This document shows positions 16,712 to 25,983 of a DNA stretch of 64,000 nucleotides, piece by piece; the stretch's first letter is position 1; each line of letters starts with the position of its first letter. The notes under the pieces are model-generated. The model made no database searches, was not told the DNA's origin, and saw only the letters and a list, made by a program, of their open reading frames with translations. The position numbers were made by a program, and so were the translations under genes. The stretch comes from Aquabacter cavernae (lineage in GTDB: Bacteria; Pseudomonadota; Alphaproteobacteria; Rhizobiales; Xanthobacteraceae), in NCBI RefSeq assembly GCF_003993795.1, contig NZ_RWKV01000015.1, forward strand, positions 62,001-126,000, given 5' to 3'.

Positions 16712-18202
16712 TCAGGCGGTCCCGATCACGTTCTCCCGGCCGATCAGGCGCGCCAATTGGCGCACCCGGCCCTGGACCCGTTCATTCACGAGGTCCGACA
16801 GGCGCTCCGGCACCGTCAGCACCAGGGTCTCGCCCTTCACTTCAAGCGTGATGGACGGAAGGATGCCGGTCATGGCGGCGGACAGCGAATAAGCCACCCG
16901 CATGGCGGCACCCAGGATGCGCGCGCGGTCCATCATGCCCGGCGTCACCAGAGCGAGGATGGACGGCACCGGCTCCTCGGGGGTGAGGCCCACATGGCGG
17001 AAATAAACCGGCAGAGCCACGGAGATGCGGCTCGCATGGTCCACGCCCGCGAAGGCGGCATGGGCGATCATGTTGATGCTCTGCTCGGCCCGGTAGTCGG
17101 GATGGGCGCGCCAGCTCACATCGGCCAGCAGGCAGGCCGCGTGGCGGATGCGCCGCTCGTCCGCGCTCTCCTCAAGGGTGGGAGAGGAGGCGAACAGGCG
17201 GTCGGTCCAGGCCACCAATTCTTCCTGGTGCAGCGGCGAGCGCGAGCGCAGCAGGTTGAATTCCTGGGCGGAGAGAAGGAGGGGGTCCTCCTTGCGCTGC
17301 GTCTCGTCCAGCAGCGAATAGAGCAGCCCCTCGCGCACGCCGAGGGCCGAGATCACCACCTGGGCCGGGCGCCCGTGGCGCACCAGATTCTCCAGCACCA
17401 GCGCGCCGTAGGACAAAAGCGGACGCCGGGCGACCGAAACCGCCTCGATGCTGCCGAGTTGCTCCACATCGCCCCGGTGCACCATGCGCGCGAAGGCCAG
17501 CGCCTCCTTGGCGGGAAGGGTGTAGCCGTGCATCACATGCAGCGGATAGCCCTGCTGGAACATGTGCAGGCGGGCCAGCGCGCGCCAGTTTCCGCCCACG
17601 GCGAAGAAGGTGCGTCCGGCCATCTTCTTGAGGACCGGCGTGCCCTCCATGGCGTCCCGGACGATCTTCTCGGCCTTGCGCATGGAGCGGGCCGAGCGGT
17701 CCTGGAGCGCGAGGCTGCCGAGCGGCAAGGTGATTCCCTCGTCCGCGATGCGCTCGGAGCGCACATCCACCAGTTCCAGCGAGCCGCCGCCCAGGTCCCC
17801 GGCGATGCCGTCGGGCTCATGGATGCCGGAAATGACGCCCAGCGCCGCCAGCTCCGCCTCGCGGCGGCCGGTCAGGATCTCGATCTGGGTGCGGCAGATG
17901 GCTTCGCATTCGGCGATGAAGGCGGGGCCGTTGGCCGCATCGCGCGAGGCTGCGGTGGCGAGCGCATAGAGCGTCTCGACCTTCATGGCATCGCACAAGG
18001 CACGGAATCGCCGCAGCGCCGACAGCGCTTTATCGATCGCGTCCTGCGCGAGCCGGCCCGTGGAGAGAACCTCCCGGCCGAGCCCGCACAGGGCCTTCTC
18101 GTTGAAGATGGGGGTCGGCGCGCGCGAGAGCGCCTCGTACACCACGAGACGCACTGAGTTCGACCCGATGTCGATCACCGCGATAGGCGCGGTGACCGTC
18201 AT
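16712..18202 (-). CDS. ppx: Exopolyphosphatase / guanosine pentaphosphatase family
   Basis: This 496-residue protein removes terminal phosphate from polyphosphate. The N-terminal actin-like ATPase fold carries VIDIGSNSVRLVVYE, ATAASRDAANG, the catalytic-Glu region ILTGRREAELAALG and the GDLGGGSLEL loop; a helical HD-like half follows. The start is not certain: ATG at 18202 gives a normal N-terminus 34 bases after the ppk stop, whereas an in-frame GTG at 18289 would overlap ppk by about 50 bases. It is downstream of ppk on the same strand, so polyphosphate synthesis and breakdown are coded together. Confidence 0.93.
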   Translation of the reverse strand: MTVTAPIAVIDIGSNSVRLVVYEALSRAPTPIFNEKALCGLGREVLSTGRLAQDAIDKALSALRRFRALCDAMKVETLYALATAASRDAANGPAFIAECEAICRTQIEILTGRREAELAALGVISGIHEPDGIAGDLGGGSLELVDVRSERIADEGITLPLGSLALQDRSARSMRKAEKIVRDAMEGTPVLKKMAGRTFFAVGGNWRALARLHMFQQGYPLHVMHGYTLPAKEALAFARMVHRGDVEQLGSIEAVSVARRPLLSYGALVLENLVRHGRPAQVVISALGVREGLLYSLLDETQRKEDPLLLSAQEFNLLRSRSPLHQEELVAWTDRLFASSPTLEESADERRIRHAACLLADVSWRAHPDYRAEQSINMIAHAAFAGVDHASRISVALPVYFRHVGLTPEEPVPSILALVTPGMMDRARILGAAMRVAYSLSAAMTGILPSITLEVKGETLVLTVPERLSDLVNERVQGRVRQLARLIGRENVIGTA

Positions 18203-18236
18203 TGGATCGGTCAGATGCGGCTCCCGGCTGCGCCCC

Positions 18237-20417
18237 TCATTTACGGAGGAGGAGGCTGCGCGGCGAAGAATCTTTGAGAGACTTTCCACGTCCCGACAAG
18301 CTCGGATTGGTCATGAAATAGCGGTGAGCGTTGAACGGCTCCTCGCCTGGGGCCGGGAATATGCGTTGGGAGGAGCCATCGGGCAACACCTCCCAGCTCT
18401 GTTCGTTGTCGATAATGTTCGCCACCATGATCTGATCCAGCACCTGCTCATGCACGGTGGGGGTCGTGATGGGGCAAAGTGTCTCGACGCGGCGGTCCAG
18501 ATTGCGGGTCATCAGGTCGGCGGACGAGATGTAGACGATGGCCTTGGGGTGCGGCAGGCCGTAGCCGTTGCCGAAGCAGTAGATTCGGCTGTGCTCCAGG
18601 AAGCGGCCGACGATGGACTTCACCCGGATGTTCTCGGACAGGCCGGGAATGCCGGGCCGCAGGCAGCAGATGCCGCGCACGACGCATTCCACCGCCACAC
18701 CCGCATTGCTCGCCTTGTAGAGCGCGTCGATGATGACGGGATCCACCAGAGAGTTGCACTTCAGCCAGATGGCCGCCGGCCGCCCGGCGCGGGCGTGGGC
18801 GATCTCCTCGTCGATATTTTCGAGGATGCGGGGCTTGAGCGTGGTGGGGGAGACCGCCATCACGTCCAGCTCGCCGGGTGTCGCGTAGCCGGTGATGAAG
18901 TTGAAGATCCGCGCCACGTCCTGCGCGATCACCGGGTCGGCGGTGAAGAAGGACAGGTCGGTATAGATGCGCGCCGTGATGGGGTGATAATTGCCCGTGC
19001 CCACATGGCAGTAGGTGGCGAGAGAGCCGCCCTCGCGGCGCACCACCATGCTGAGCTTGCCGTGGGTCTTCAGGTCGATGAAGCCGAACACCACCTGCAC
19101 GCCGGCCCGTTCCAGGTCGCGCGCCCAGCGGATGTTGGCCTCTTCGTCGAAGCGGGCCTTCAGTTCCACCAGGGCGGTGACCGACTTGCCCGCCTCGGCC
19201 GCCTCGGCCAGGGCCTTCACGATGGGGCTGTCGGAGGAGGTTCGGTAGAGGGTCTGCTTGATGGCCACCACATTGGGGTCGCGAGCAGCCTGACGGAGAA
19301 ACTGAACCACCACATCAAAGGATTCATAAGGATGATGGACGAGGATGTCCTTCTCGCGGATGGCGAGAAAGCAGTCTCCGCCATGGTCCCGGATGCGCTC
19401 GGGAAATCGGGCGTTGTAGGCGGGAAACTTCAGGTCCGGCCGGTCCACCGACACGAGCTGCGAAAACTCGTTCAGCGCCAGGACGCCGTCCACGACGAAG
19501 ATTTCCTCGTCCTTCATGCTGAGTTCGCGCGCCACGAAGTTGCGCAGTTCGTCCGGCATGGCGGCGTCCGCTTCCATGCGGATCACCGAGCCGTAGCGGC
19601 GCTGCTTCAGCGCGGTCTCGAACAGGCGGACGAGATCCTCGGCCTCCTCCTCGATTTCCAGGTCGCTGTCGCGGATCACCCGGAACACGCCCTGCCCCTT
19701 CACGGCATAGCCGGGGAACAGGCGCGAGATGAACAGGCCGATCATCTGCTCCAGCGTGATGAAGCGCGTGCCGTCCGCGTCGGGCAGGCGGATGAAGCGA
19801 TCCACCTTGGCCGGAATGCGGATGAGCGCGTTCATGCCCCGGCCGTCGCTCTGGCGCACCAGCTGCAGCGCCAGGGAGAAGCCGAGATTGGGGATGAAGG
19901 GGAAGGGATGGGCCGGGTCGATGGCGAGCGGGGTCAGCACCGGGAAGACATGGTGCAGGAAGTGCCGCTCCAGCACCTTCAGGTCCTCGGACGAGGTGTC
20001 CTGCCCGTCTACCAGGGTGATGCCGACGCGAGCCAGTTCACCGCGCAGCTCCAGCCAGCGGGCCTGCTGGTCGAAGATGAGCGTGGAGGCTTCCGCCATG
20101 ATGGAGTTGAGCTGCTCGGTGGGGGTGAGACCCTCCGGGCTCAAGGCGGTGACGCCCTCGCGAATCTGCTCCTTCAGGCCGGCGACGCGCACCATGAAGA
20201 ATTCGTCGAGATTGTTCGCGGAGATGGAAAGGAAGCGCAGCTGCTCCAGCAGCGGGTGGTTGGCGTTGGACGCCTCTTCCAGCACCCGGCGGTTGAAATG
20301 CAGCCAGGAGATTTCACGGTTGATGAAGCGGTTCGGAGAGGTGGCGAGAATCTCCTCGGCCCCGAGATTTTCCGCCACGTCTTCCATGGCCACGGCTGCG
20401 CTCTCATTCGCATTCAT
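18237..20417 (-). CDS. ppk: Polyphosphate kinase 1
   Basis: This 726-residue enzyme builds polyphosphate from ATP through a phosphohistidine intermediate. The N domain ([20 protein letters not shown]), the head domain ([13 protein letters not shown]), and two PLD-like C domains are in order; [29 protein letters not shown] and [10 protein letters not shown] contain the expected active-site Arg and His residues. Length matches the family. It follows the hdaA gene after a 132-base gap that holds a short GTTCC / GGAAC pair but no clear terminator, and is followed by ppx. The short acidic N-terminal extension before the conserved start is usual in this group. Confidence 0.97.
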   Translation of the reverse strand: MNANESAAVAMEDVAENLGAEEILATSPNRFINREISWLHFNRRVLEEASNANHPLLEQLRFLSISANNLDEFFMVRVAGLKEQIREGVTALSPEGLTPTEQLNSIMAEASTLIFDQQARWLELRGELARVGITLVDGQDTSSEDLKVLERHFLHHVFPVLTPLAIDPAHPFPFIPNLGFSLALQLVRQSDGRGMNALIRIPAKVDRFIRLPDADGTRFITLEQMIGLFISRLFPGYAVKGQGVFRVIRDSDLEIEEEAEDLVRLFETALKQRRYGSVIRMEADAAMPDELRNFVARELSMKDEEIFVVDGVLALNEFSQLVSVDRPDLKFPAYNARFPERIRDHGGDCFLAIREKDILVHHPYESFDVVVQFLRQAARDPNVVAIKQTLYRTSSDSPIVKALAEAAEAGKSVTALVELKARFDEEANIRWARDLERAGVQVVFGFIDLKTHGKLSMVVRREGGSLATYCHVGTGNYHPITARIYTDLSFFTADPVIAQDVARIFNFITGYATPGELDVMAVSPTTLKPRILENIDEEIAHARAGRPAAIWLKCNSLVDPVIIDALYKASNAGVAVECVVRGICCLRPGIPGLSENIRVKSIVGRFLEHSRIYCFGNGYGLPHPKAIVYISSADLMTRNLDRRVETLCPITTPTVHEQVLDQIMVANIIDNEQSWEVLPDGSSQRIFPAPGEEPFNAHRYFMTNPSLSGRGKSLKDSSPRSLLLRK

Positions 20418-20549
20418 CGCATAAACCCCCGATTTTCCGCCGGACCATGGCCGCCTTGCATGACCACTCTATGACGATCCCTCCCCACACGCACGGTGCA
20501 GGGCCGATGGGAAAAACAGTTCCGGCGCGGAACCTTAAAGCACACCGCA

Positions 20550-21251
20550 TCACTCCTCGTCCGCCGCCTCGCTGGTGGCGCGCAGCACGTCGGCGGCGAA
20601 GGCGCGCGTCACGGGGCGCCGGGCGGCCAGCGCGGCGCGGTCGATGGCGCCCACCAGCGCCTCCGCCCCGCTCACGGACCGCTCCATGCGGGCGAGCAGA
20701 TAGTGGACGGTGGGCTCGTCCACCGGGATCTGGCGGTCCGCGAACAGCTTCACCAGGACCGCGGCCAGCAGCGCATCGTCGGCGGGGGCGATCTCCACCG
20801 TCGGCATGGCGCGCAGGCGCGAGGCGAGGTCGGCCGTGGCGAGGGCAAAGCCGGAGGGCGCCTGCCGGGCCGTGAACAGCACATGGGCGCCGGTCTCCTT
20901 GGCGAGGTTCAGGAGATGGAACAGGGCCGCCTCGTCGAACGCACCGGCCGCCAGATCCTCCACAACGAGCGCGCCCGCCACCAGCGCCTCGGGCACGCCG
21001 GCCCGCGTCAGGTCGCCCGCGCGCACCTGCAGGGCGCCCGCCGTCTCGGCGAACATGGCGGCGAGATGCGACTTGCCCGCCCCCGCCGGCCCCACGAGGC
21101 ACACCATCGGCGCGGGCCAATCGGGATAGGCATCCAGCAAGGCAAGCGCCGCCGCATTGCCCGGCGCCTCCAGGAAATCCTCCCGCTTGAAACCCGGCGC
21201 CGACGGCAGCTCCAGGGGAAGCTGGGAGGGCGCGCGATCACGGCTCGCCAT
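20550..21251 (-). CDS. hdaA: DnaA-homologous regulator HdaA
   Basis: This 233-residue protein is a short AAA+ relative of DnaA. In alphaproteobacteria HdaA works with the sliding clamp to switch off DnaA-ATP after initiation. A clamp-binding type motif QLPLELP sits at the N-terminus, followed by Walker A (GPAGAGKSHL), a Walker B-like VVEDLAA, sensor 1 (LFTARQAPSGF) and a lid with an SGAEALVGAIDR segment. It lacks DnaA's DNA-binding domain IV. Its start is three bases after the stop of the AI-2E-type permease, so the two are translationally linked. Adjacency to ppk is widely conserved in the order. Confidence 0.88.
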   Translation of the reverse strand: MASRDRAPSQLPLELPSAPGFKREDFLEAPGNAAALALLDAYPDWPAPMVCLVGPAGAGKSHLAAMFAETAGALQVRAGDLTRAGVPEALVAGALVVEDLAAGAFDEAALFHLLNLAKETGAHVLFTARQAPSGFALATADLASRLRAMPTVEIAPADDALLAAVLVKLFADRQIPVDEPTVHYLLARMERSVSGAEALVGAIDRAALAARRPVTRAFAADVLRATSEAADEE

Positions 21252-21254
21252 GGC

Positions 21255-22355
21255 TCAGCGTCGCTCCGCCGCGCTGCCGGGGCCCTCGTCCGGCTGCTCG
21301 TCGCCCGTATAGAGGGGGCTGTGGAAGTAGCGATGGAAGCCGAAGCGCACGAGAACCCCCGCTGCCGCCGTGAGCGGCACCGCCAGCAGCAGGCCCACGA
21401 AGCCGAACAGGTAGCCAAAGGCGAACAAGGCGAACATGAGCCAGACCGGATGCACGCCGATGCTGTCGCCCACCAGCTTGGGCGAGAGGATATAGCCCTC
21501 CACCGTCTGGCCGGTGATGAAGATGCCGAGCACGATGCCGATCATGGTCCAGTCCGGGAAGAACTGGACGATGGCCACGCCCATGGCGAGCACGAGGCCG
21601 GTCAGCGAGCCCACATAGGGAATGAAGGTGATGAGGCCGGAGACGATGCCGATGAGCAGGCCGAAATTCAGCCCCGCCATGGAGAGGGCAATGGCGTAGA
21701 AACTGCCGAGGATGAGGCAGACCAGGGCCTGGCCTCGGATGAAGCCGGCCACGGCGAGATCCATCTCGCGGCCGAGCTTGCGCACCACGGGGCGCTGGTG
21801 GAGCGGGATCCAGCTGTCCACCGCCCGCACCATGTCCGGCCAGTCGCACAGCACGTAGAACACCACCACCGGCGTCACCACCACCAGCGAGAAGACCGAG
21901 AGCAGCGCCTGCCCGCCGGACCAGATGGAGGAGATGAGGCCCAGCAGATAGGTCACGCCCTGGGACATCAGCTCGGCCAGGGAGCGCTGGATGTCCGGCA
22001 GGCGATCGCCGAGGAAATGGCCGAGCCATTCCCGGTTCTCCTCCGTCACCAGCCCCTGGAGGCGGGTGACGTAGCTCGGCATGTTCCGGATGAAGTCCGC
22101 GAGCTGGCTGCCCAGAAGCGGCAGCACCACCAGCAGGAACATCATGATGGCCAGCAGGAACAGGCCGACGATGAGCAGGGAGGACGGCGTGCGGGCGATG
22201 CCGATGCGCGCGAGGCGCTCCACCACCGGGTTCAGGAAATAGGCGAGCGCAAGTCCGGCGACGAACGGCAGGAGAATGCCGCTCAGCAGCCACAGCACCA
22301 GGACGGTGACGCCCAGGGCCCCGATCCAGAACCGCACCTGAAGGTGAAGTGGCAT
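21255..22355 (-). CDS. AI-2E family (PerM-type) membrane transporter
   Basis: This 366-residue inner-membrane protein has about eight hydrophobic segments with the typical AI-2E family layout: paired helices at the N-terminus, a soluble middle (about 95-170) and a C-terminal bundle with ITFIPYVGSLTGL and YILSPKLVGDSIGVHPVWLM. Family members include autoinducer-2 exporters and Na+/H+ antiporters, so the substrate is open. I chose the ATG at 22355 with a GGGAAGGCGGG site; an in-frame start 75 bases upstream adds a charged tail. Upstream lies a CDP-alcohol phosphatidyltransferase and downstream hdaA. Confidence 0.88.
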   Translation of the reverse strand: MPLHLQVRFWIGALGVTVLVLWLLSGILLPFVAGLALAYFLNPVVERLARIGIARTPSSLLIVGLFLLAIMMFLLVVLPLLGSQLADFIRNMPSYVTRLQGLVTEENREWLGHFLGDRLPDIQRSLAELMSQGVTYLLGLISSIWSGGQALLSVFSLVVVTPVVVFYVLCDWPDMVRAVDSWIPLHQRPVVRKLGREMDLAVAGFIRGQALVCLILGSFYAIALSMAGLNFGLLIGIVSGLITFIPYVGSLTGLVLAMGVAIVQFFPDWTMIGIVLGIFITGQTVEGYILSPKLVGDSIGVHPVWLMFALFAFGYLFGFVGLLLAVPLTAAAGVLVRFGFHRYFHSPLYTGDEQPDEGPGSAAERR

Positions 22356-22405
22356 CCCGCCTTCCCCGATGGGCCGCCTGCGGCGTCCCGCCGGCCGGCA
22401 TGCGC

Positions 22406-22936
22406 TCAACTGGCCATGTGACGCATCCAAGAGGCGAGATAGGCCGCTGCGGAAAGAGCCGTCAAGAGGCCCACCGCCAGGAGCCCGACCTGCATCAGCG
22501 GGCCGAGGGAGAAGGCGAAACCGTTGGAGGCCAGAACCAGGGCCGCGAAGGCGATCTGGGCGAGCGTGTTCACCTTGGAAATCGCCAGCGGGCTGATATG
22601 GACCGGGCGCCCCATGATCACCGAGAGCATGACCGCGCCGATGATCATCACGTCGCGCGCCACCACCGCGATGGCGACCCAGCGCGGGATCAGCCCCTCC
22701 ACCGAGAGCGCCACATAGATGGAGATGAGCAGCGCCTTGTCCGCCAGGGGATCGAGATAGGCGCCAAGCTCGGTCTGCATGCCGAAATGCCGGGCGAGGA
22801 AGCCGTCAACGGCATCCGAGACCCCGGCCAGCACGAACAGGAAGAAGGCGATCTGCGGCTCGCCTGAGGCAATGGCCCACACCACCACCGGCACCAGCAG
22901 GAACCGGCCGAGGGTGATGATGTTGGGCAGGCTCAC
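22406..22936 (-). CDS. CDP-alcohol phosphatidyltransferase family protein
   Basis: This 176-residue integral membrane enzyme transfers a phosphatidyl group from CDP-diacylglycerol to an alcohol. The full signature is present: D-G-x2-A-R-x8-G-x3-D-x3-D in SDAVDGFLARHFGM and GAYLDPLADK. Length and the N-terminal SLPNIITLGR resemble PgsA / bacterial cardiolipin synthase-like members, but the acceptor alcohol cannot be told from sequence. The start is a GTG at 22936 preceded by GAGG, 10 bases after the SDR gene. It shares a leftward operon with the AI-2E-type permease. Confidence 0.88.
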   Translation of the reverse strand: MSLPNIITLGRFLLVPVVVWAIASGEPQIAFFLFVLAGVSDAVDGFLARHFGMQTELGAYLDPLADKALLISIYVALSVEGLIPRWVAIAVVARDVMIIGAVMLSVIMGRPVHISPLAISKVNTLAQIAFAALVLASNGFAFSLGPLMQVGLLAVGLLTALSAAAYLASWMRHMAS

Positions 22937-22946
22937 CGCGCGCGCC

Positions 22947-23717
22947 TCATCCGCGCTTGATGGTGAGCGGGGAGAAGCCCTGCACGCTCGCCATGGCCTG
23001 GATGCGGTTGATGTTCACATGGCGCGGCACGGAGCAGGCGAAGAACACCTGCTCGGCAATGTCCTCGCCGGTCATGGGGGCGGTGCCATTATAGATCTTC
23101 TCGGCCCGCGTCTCGTCGCCCTTGAAGCGGACGAGGGAGAATTCGGTCTCCGTCAGGCCCGGCTCGATATTGGTGACGCGCACCCCGGTGCCCGACACAT
23201 CCGCCCACAAGCCGAGGGAGAACTGCTTCACGAACGCCTTGGTGGCGCCATAGGTGTTGCCGCCCGGATAGGGATAGTCGCCGGCCACCGAGCCGGTGAA
23301 GACCACATGCCCCTCCTTGCGCTCCACCATGCCCGGAAGCGCGGCGCGCACGGTGTTGAGCAGGCCGGTGATGTTGGTGTCCACCATGTCCCGCCAGTCA
23401 TCCATGGCCACCTGGTGGGCCGGCTCCAGGCCGAGGGCGAGGCCCGCATTGGCGAACACCACATTATAGGCGGCGAAAGGCTCCGGCAGCGCGGCGATGG
23501 CGGCCTGGGTCGCGGCCCAGTCGCGCACGTCCAGCACCACGGGATGGATGAGGCCCGGAAATTCCGCCGCAAGCGCCTCCAGGCGCTCGACGCGGCGGCC
23601 GACCGCGACGATGCGGGCACCTGCCCCGGCAAAACGGCGAACCGTCGCGGCCCCGATGCCCGACGTGGCTCCGGTGATGAGCACGGTCAAGGTCTTGGGG
23701 TCCAGCATCTGATACAT
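22947..23717 (-). CDS. SDR oxidoreductase, YdfG-like (3-hydroxy acid dehydrogenase)
   Basis: This short-chain dehydrogenase of about 256 residues matches E. coli YdfG along its whole length: VLITGATSGIGAATVRRF for NADP binding, GLALGLEPAHQVAMDDWRDM, catalytic Ser in FTGSVAG, YGATK with Tyr and Lys, and IEPGLTETEFSLVRFKGD. The usual NNAG is ANAG here, a tolerated change. YdfG-type enzymes oxidise serine and 3-hydroxypropionate-type acids using NADP. The start is uncertain: ATG at 23717 has a GGAG site, and an in-frame ATG at 23750 would add 11 residues. It appears to be the first gene of the leftward run. Confidence 0.85.
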   Translation of the reverse strand: MYQMLDPKTLTVLITGATSGIGAATVRRFAGAGARIVAVGRRVERLEALAAEFPGLIHPVVLDVRDWAATQAAIAALPEPFAAYNVVFANAGLALGLEPAHQVAMDDWRDMVDTNITGLLNTVRAALPGMVERKEGHVVFTGSVAGDYPYPGGNTYGATKAFVKQFSLGLWADVSGTGVRVTNIEPGLTETEFSLVRFKGDETRAEKIYNGTAPMTGEDIAEQVFFACSVPRHVNINRIQAMASVQGFSPLTIKRG

Positions 23718-24074
23718 CGCGACGGTCTCCGAATAGGCCCGCAAAGGCATAAAGCATGAAGCCGCTCAAGGGGAAGCCCACCGGCCGGCCAGAGAAGACG
23801 GCGATGGTGACGCCCTGCCCGCTGAATGGCGGGACGACACGAGGTTGACGCCGCCGCGGGAGCGAGGGATCGTCCGTACCCTGTTAACGTTACCTCCCCC
23901 GGGGAGGGTCGGGGCCATCCTCCTGCCATCTTCTGGCGGAAGTTAATCCGGCTCAGTGTTGTCCGCGGGGGCGGATCTTGAAGCGTTCGTTAAGGCCTGG
24001 GGGGTGAGTCTCGCGCGATTCGATTCGCGTGGGGCGCAGACAGGCAGGCGCAGCGGCGTCAGGAGAGGTTGCGG
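23718..24074. other. Divergent promoter region
   Basis: The stretch lies between the leftward SDR gene and the rightward lipoprotein gene. It holds TGTTAACGTTAC followed by a compact palindrome CCTCCCC-C-GGGGAGG at 23893-23907, and the ribosome site AGGAGAGG at its right end. No gene is supported. Confidence 0.4.
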
Positions 24075-24677
24075 ATGAAGGTCCATGTCGTTCCGGCTGT
24101 CGTATGTGTCGGCCTCCTGCTGTGCGGATGCAGCACCGACCTCGACGGTTTCGGGACCAAGACCAGTGCCGTGGATCAGGCACGCATCCTGAACGCGCCG
24201 ACGGGAGCCGTTGAGAGCGCGCCCATTGCCGCGCCCGGCGCAACGGGCTCCATCCCGGCACCGTCCATCACCGGCGCCAACGCCGCGTCCGCGAGCGCCG
24301 CCGTCACGCCGTCCACCACCGCCTCGGCCGCCAGCGTTCCGCTGGCTCCGCCGCCGGTCAATCCCGGCGCCGTCGCCTACGCCACCACCGGCACCCAGGA
24401 ACAATTGTCCGGCGCCTGGACCTTCAGCTGGGACGATGGCAGCCGGACCTGCCCGCTCACGCTTTCCACCGCGCGCGGCGTCAGCGGCCTTTCCGCCCAG
24501 GCGGACATTTCCTGCCCCAGCGAGATCTTCATGACCAAGGGCTGGGACATGCTGGGGCCGGATCTGGTGCTCCAGAACCATGTGGGCAAGGTCACCGCCC
24601 GCCTCTCCCCGTCGGGCCCCAACCGCTATGTGGGCGTGATCGCCGACAACAATCAGTCGGTGGTCCTCACCCGCTAG
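24075..24677 (+). CDS. Lipoprotein with AprI/Inh-like beta-barrel domain
   Basis: This 200-residue protein has a lipoprotein signal with Cys in LLLCGCS, a low-complexity Ala/Pro/Thr/Ser linker (about 35-105), and a C-terminal domain starting at LSGAWTFSWDDGSRTCPLTL. That domain, with its two Cys residues and QADISCPSEI, resembles the Inh / AprI metalloprotease-inhibitor fold found at the C-terminus of many Hyphomicrobiales outer-membrane lipoproteins such as Omp19-like proteins. The ATG at 24075 is preceded by AGGAGAGG. It is likely anchored in the outer membrane; the protease target, if any, is not known. Confidence 0.8.
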   Translation: MKVHVVPAVVCVGLLLCGCSTDLDGFGTKTSAVDQARILNAPTGAVESAPIAAPGATGSIPAPSITGANAASASAAVTPSTTASAASVPLAPPPVNPGAVAYATTGTQEQLSGAWTFSWDDGSRTCPLTLSTARGVSGLSAQADISCPSEIFMTKGWDMLGPDLVLQNHVGKVTARLSPSGPNRYVGVIADNNQSVVLTR

Positions 24678-24678
24678 A

Positions 24679-24752
24679 GCCTGATCCACTCAGGTTGAAT
24701 CAACCGGAGTGGTGAATCAGCCTCTCACTCATTGATAGAGCCTGATTCAGCC
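24679..24752. repeat. Dispersed palindromic repeat, copy 1
   Basis: Directly after the stop codon, GCCTGATCCACTCAGGT opens an imperfect palindrome that closes with GGAGTGGTGAATCAGCC. A further half unit (TAGAGCCTGATTCA) follows at 24735-24748 and repeats the TAGAGCCTGATCCA at 24675-24688. The first 17 bases match exactly the perfect hairpin at 48938-48975 read on the other strand. Confidence 0.65.
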
Positions 24753-24796
24753 CCGTCTAAGGAAATGGCCGGCCCTGAACGGACCGGCCATGCGCC

Positions 24797-25219
24797 TCAC
24801 TGGGCCGACTTGAGCCGCGCCACCGCCGGAGCACCGTGGGTGAAGGCCTGGGAGTAGGGGCAGATGCCGTGTGCTTCCGCAACGAGGGTCTGCGCCAGTT
24901 CGGGCGCGACGCCCGGCAGCTCCACTTCAATCTCGAAGCTCAGGCCGAAACCAACCTCCTTGCGCACCAGCGAGGCGCGACAGGTGATGAGCGCGTTGGA
25001 CGTGTCCACCTTGTGGGATTTGCCGGCCAGCGCCAGCGCGCCGCCGAAGCAGGCGGAATAGCCGAGCGCCACCAATTGCTCGGGATTGGTGCCCACGCCG
25101 GAGCCGCCCATTTCCTTAGGATAGGACAGGTCGAGCGTGACCTTGCCGTCCGAGGTCTCGGCGTGGCCCTGGCGGCCGCCGCCCGTGGTGGTCGCTTCAG
25201 CGGTATAAACGACAGTCAT
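24797..25219 (-). CDS. ohr: Organic hydroperoxide resistance protein (Ohr/OsmC family)
   Basis: This 140-residue protein reduces organic hydroperoxides through two Cys residues. Both are present in the right frame: GYSACFGGAL and GICPYSQA, with the Arg/Glu network residues in GTNPEQLVALGYS. Length matches Ohr. The ATG at 25219 has an AGGAG site; longer in-frame starts cross the operator region. It is divergent from a TetR gene, with two TetR-type palindromes between them, so the regulator probably controls it. Ohr is more often regulated by OhrR (MarR family), which makes this pairing worth noting. Confidence 0.9.
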   Translation of the reverse strand: MTVVYTAEATTTGGGRQGHAETSDGKVTLDLSYPKEMGGSGVGTNPEQLVALGYSACFGGALALAGKSHKVDTSNALITCRASLVRKEVGFGLSFEIEVELPGVAPELAQTLVAEAHGICPYSQAFTHGAPAVARLKSAQ

Positions 25220-25270
25220 GGGAATCTCCTGTTGGGAAAGCCGGTGGCGGATCACCCGCGCACCCATCAA

Positions 25271-25288
25271 CTAACGAACGATCGTTAG
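25271..25288. promoter_or_regulatory. TetR-type operator 1 (ohr side)
   Basis: CTAACGA-ACGA-TCGTTAG is an inverted repeat with 7-bp arms, 52 bases upstream of ohr. It shares AACGA..TCGTT with the second site at 25318. Confidence 0.75.
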
Positions 25289-25317
25289 CCTAAACTTGCG
25301 ATCCCTGTCAACAGATG

Positions 25318-25335
25318 CTAACGATCGATCGTTCG
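25318..25335. promoter_or_regulatory. TetR-type operator 2 (regulator side)
   Basis: CTAACGATCGATCGTTCG contains the perfect 14-bp palindrome AACGATCGATCGTT, 27 bases before the GTG start of the TetR gene. Centre-to-centre distance to operator 1 is 47 bases. Confidence 0.75.
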
Positions 25336-25361
25336 CGATTATTGGAACTGGAGCCGAGCCC

Positions 25362-25943
25362 GTGTCCGCGCAGACGTCGTCCCGCAGGGAGACCCTGACC
25401 AGCCTCGCCATCGAGATGATGCAAGAGAGAGGGTTCTCGGCCCTGGGGCTGCGCGATCTGGCGGAGGCCGCGCAGATGCGCCCGCCGAGCCTGTACAATT
25501 ATTTCGCCTCGAAGGACGACATGGGCCGCGCGGCCCTGGCGCTGTATGCGGAGCGCCACCGGGCCGGGCTGGAGGCGCTGGACGCCCTGCCCTCCGGCGC
25601 CGCGCGCATCCGGACCTATAGCGACAAATGCGGGGAATGCCTGCGCGTGGAAGGGCGCTTCTGCCTGTTCCTCATGCTCACCACCTGCAATCACGAGCTA
25701 TCGGACGCGGCCGTGCGGGAGATTGCGGGCTTCGTGACGGAGCAGACCGATTGGCTGGCGCGAGCCTGGGATGCGGGCCGGGCGGACGGCTCCATCCGTT
25801 CCGATCAGGCGGGGATGGTCATGGGGCCGATCCTGTTCGGCGCCCTGCGCGGCATGATGGCGTTCAGCGTGCTGCAGACGGACCCCGGCGGGGCCTATGA
25901 CGGCCAGGAGCAGGCGCTGCTGGCGGCACTGGGCGTCGGCTGA
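25362..25943 (+). CDS. TetR/AcrR family repressor
   Basis: This 193-residue protein has an N-terminal helix-turn-helix (about 8-55; LGLRDLAEAAQMRPPSLYNYFASKDDM) and a helical ligand domain with Cys residues in SDKCGECLRVEGRFCLFLMLTTCNH. The cluster of four Cys at about 85-105 could serve as a redox sensor, which would suit control of a hydroperoxide reductase. The likely start is the GTG at 25362, since the longer in-frame ATG at 25296 lies inside the operator region. It is divergent from ohr. Confidence 0.85.
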   Translation: MSAQTSSRRETLTSLAIEMMQERGFSALGLRDLAEAAQMRPPSLYNYFASKDDMGRAALALYAERHRAGLEALDALPSGAARIRTYSDKCGECLRVEGRFCLFLMLTTCNHELSDAAVREIAGFVTEQTDWLARAWDAGRADGSIRSDQAGMVMGPILFGALRGMMAFSVLQTDPGGAYDGQEQALLAALGVG

Positions 25944-25983
25944 AGCGTTTCCAGCGACGTGTCAGGCTGAAAAGCGCGAAGGC

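Noticed and set aside
15677-20474. Two open frames of more than 800 codons antisense to ppx, ppk and the metallo-hydrolase gene
   Set aside because: Same reason; the opposite strand carries clear ppk, ppx and MBL-fold genes with all motifs.
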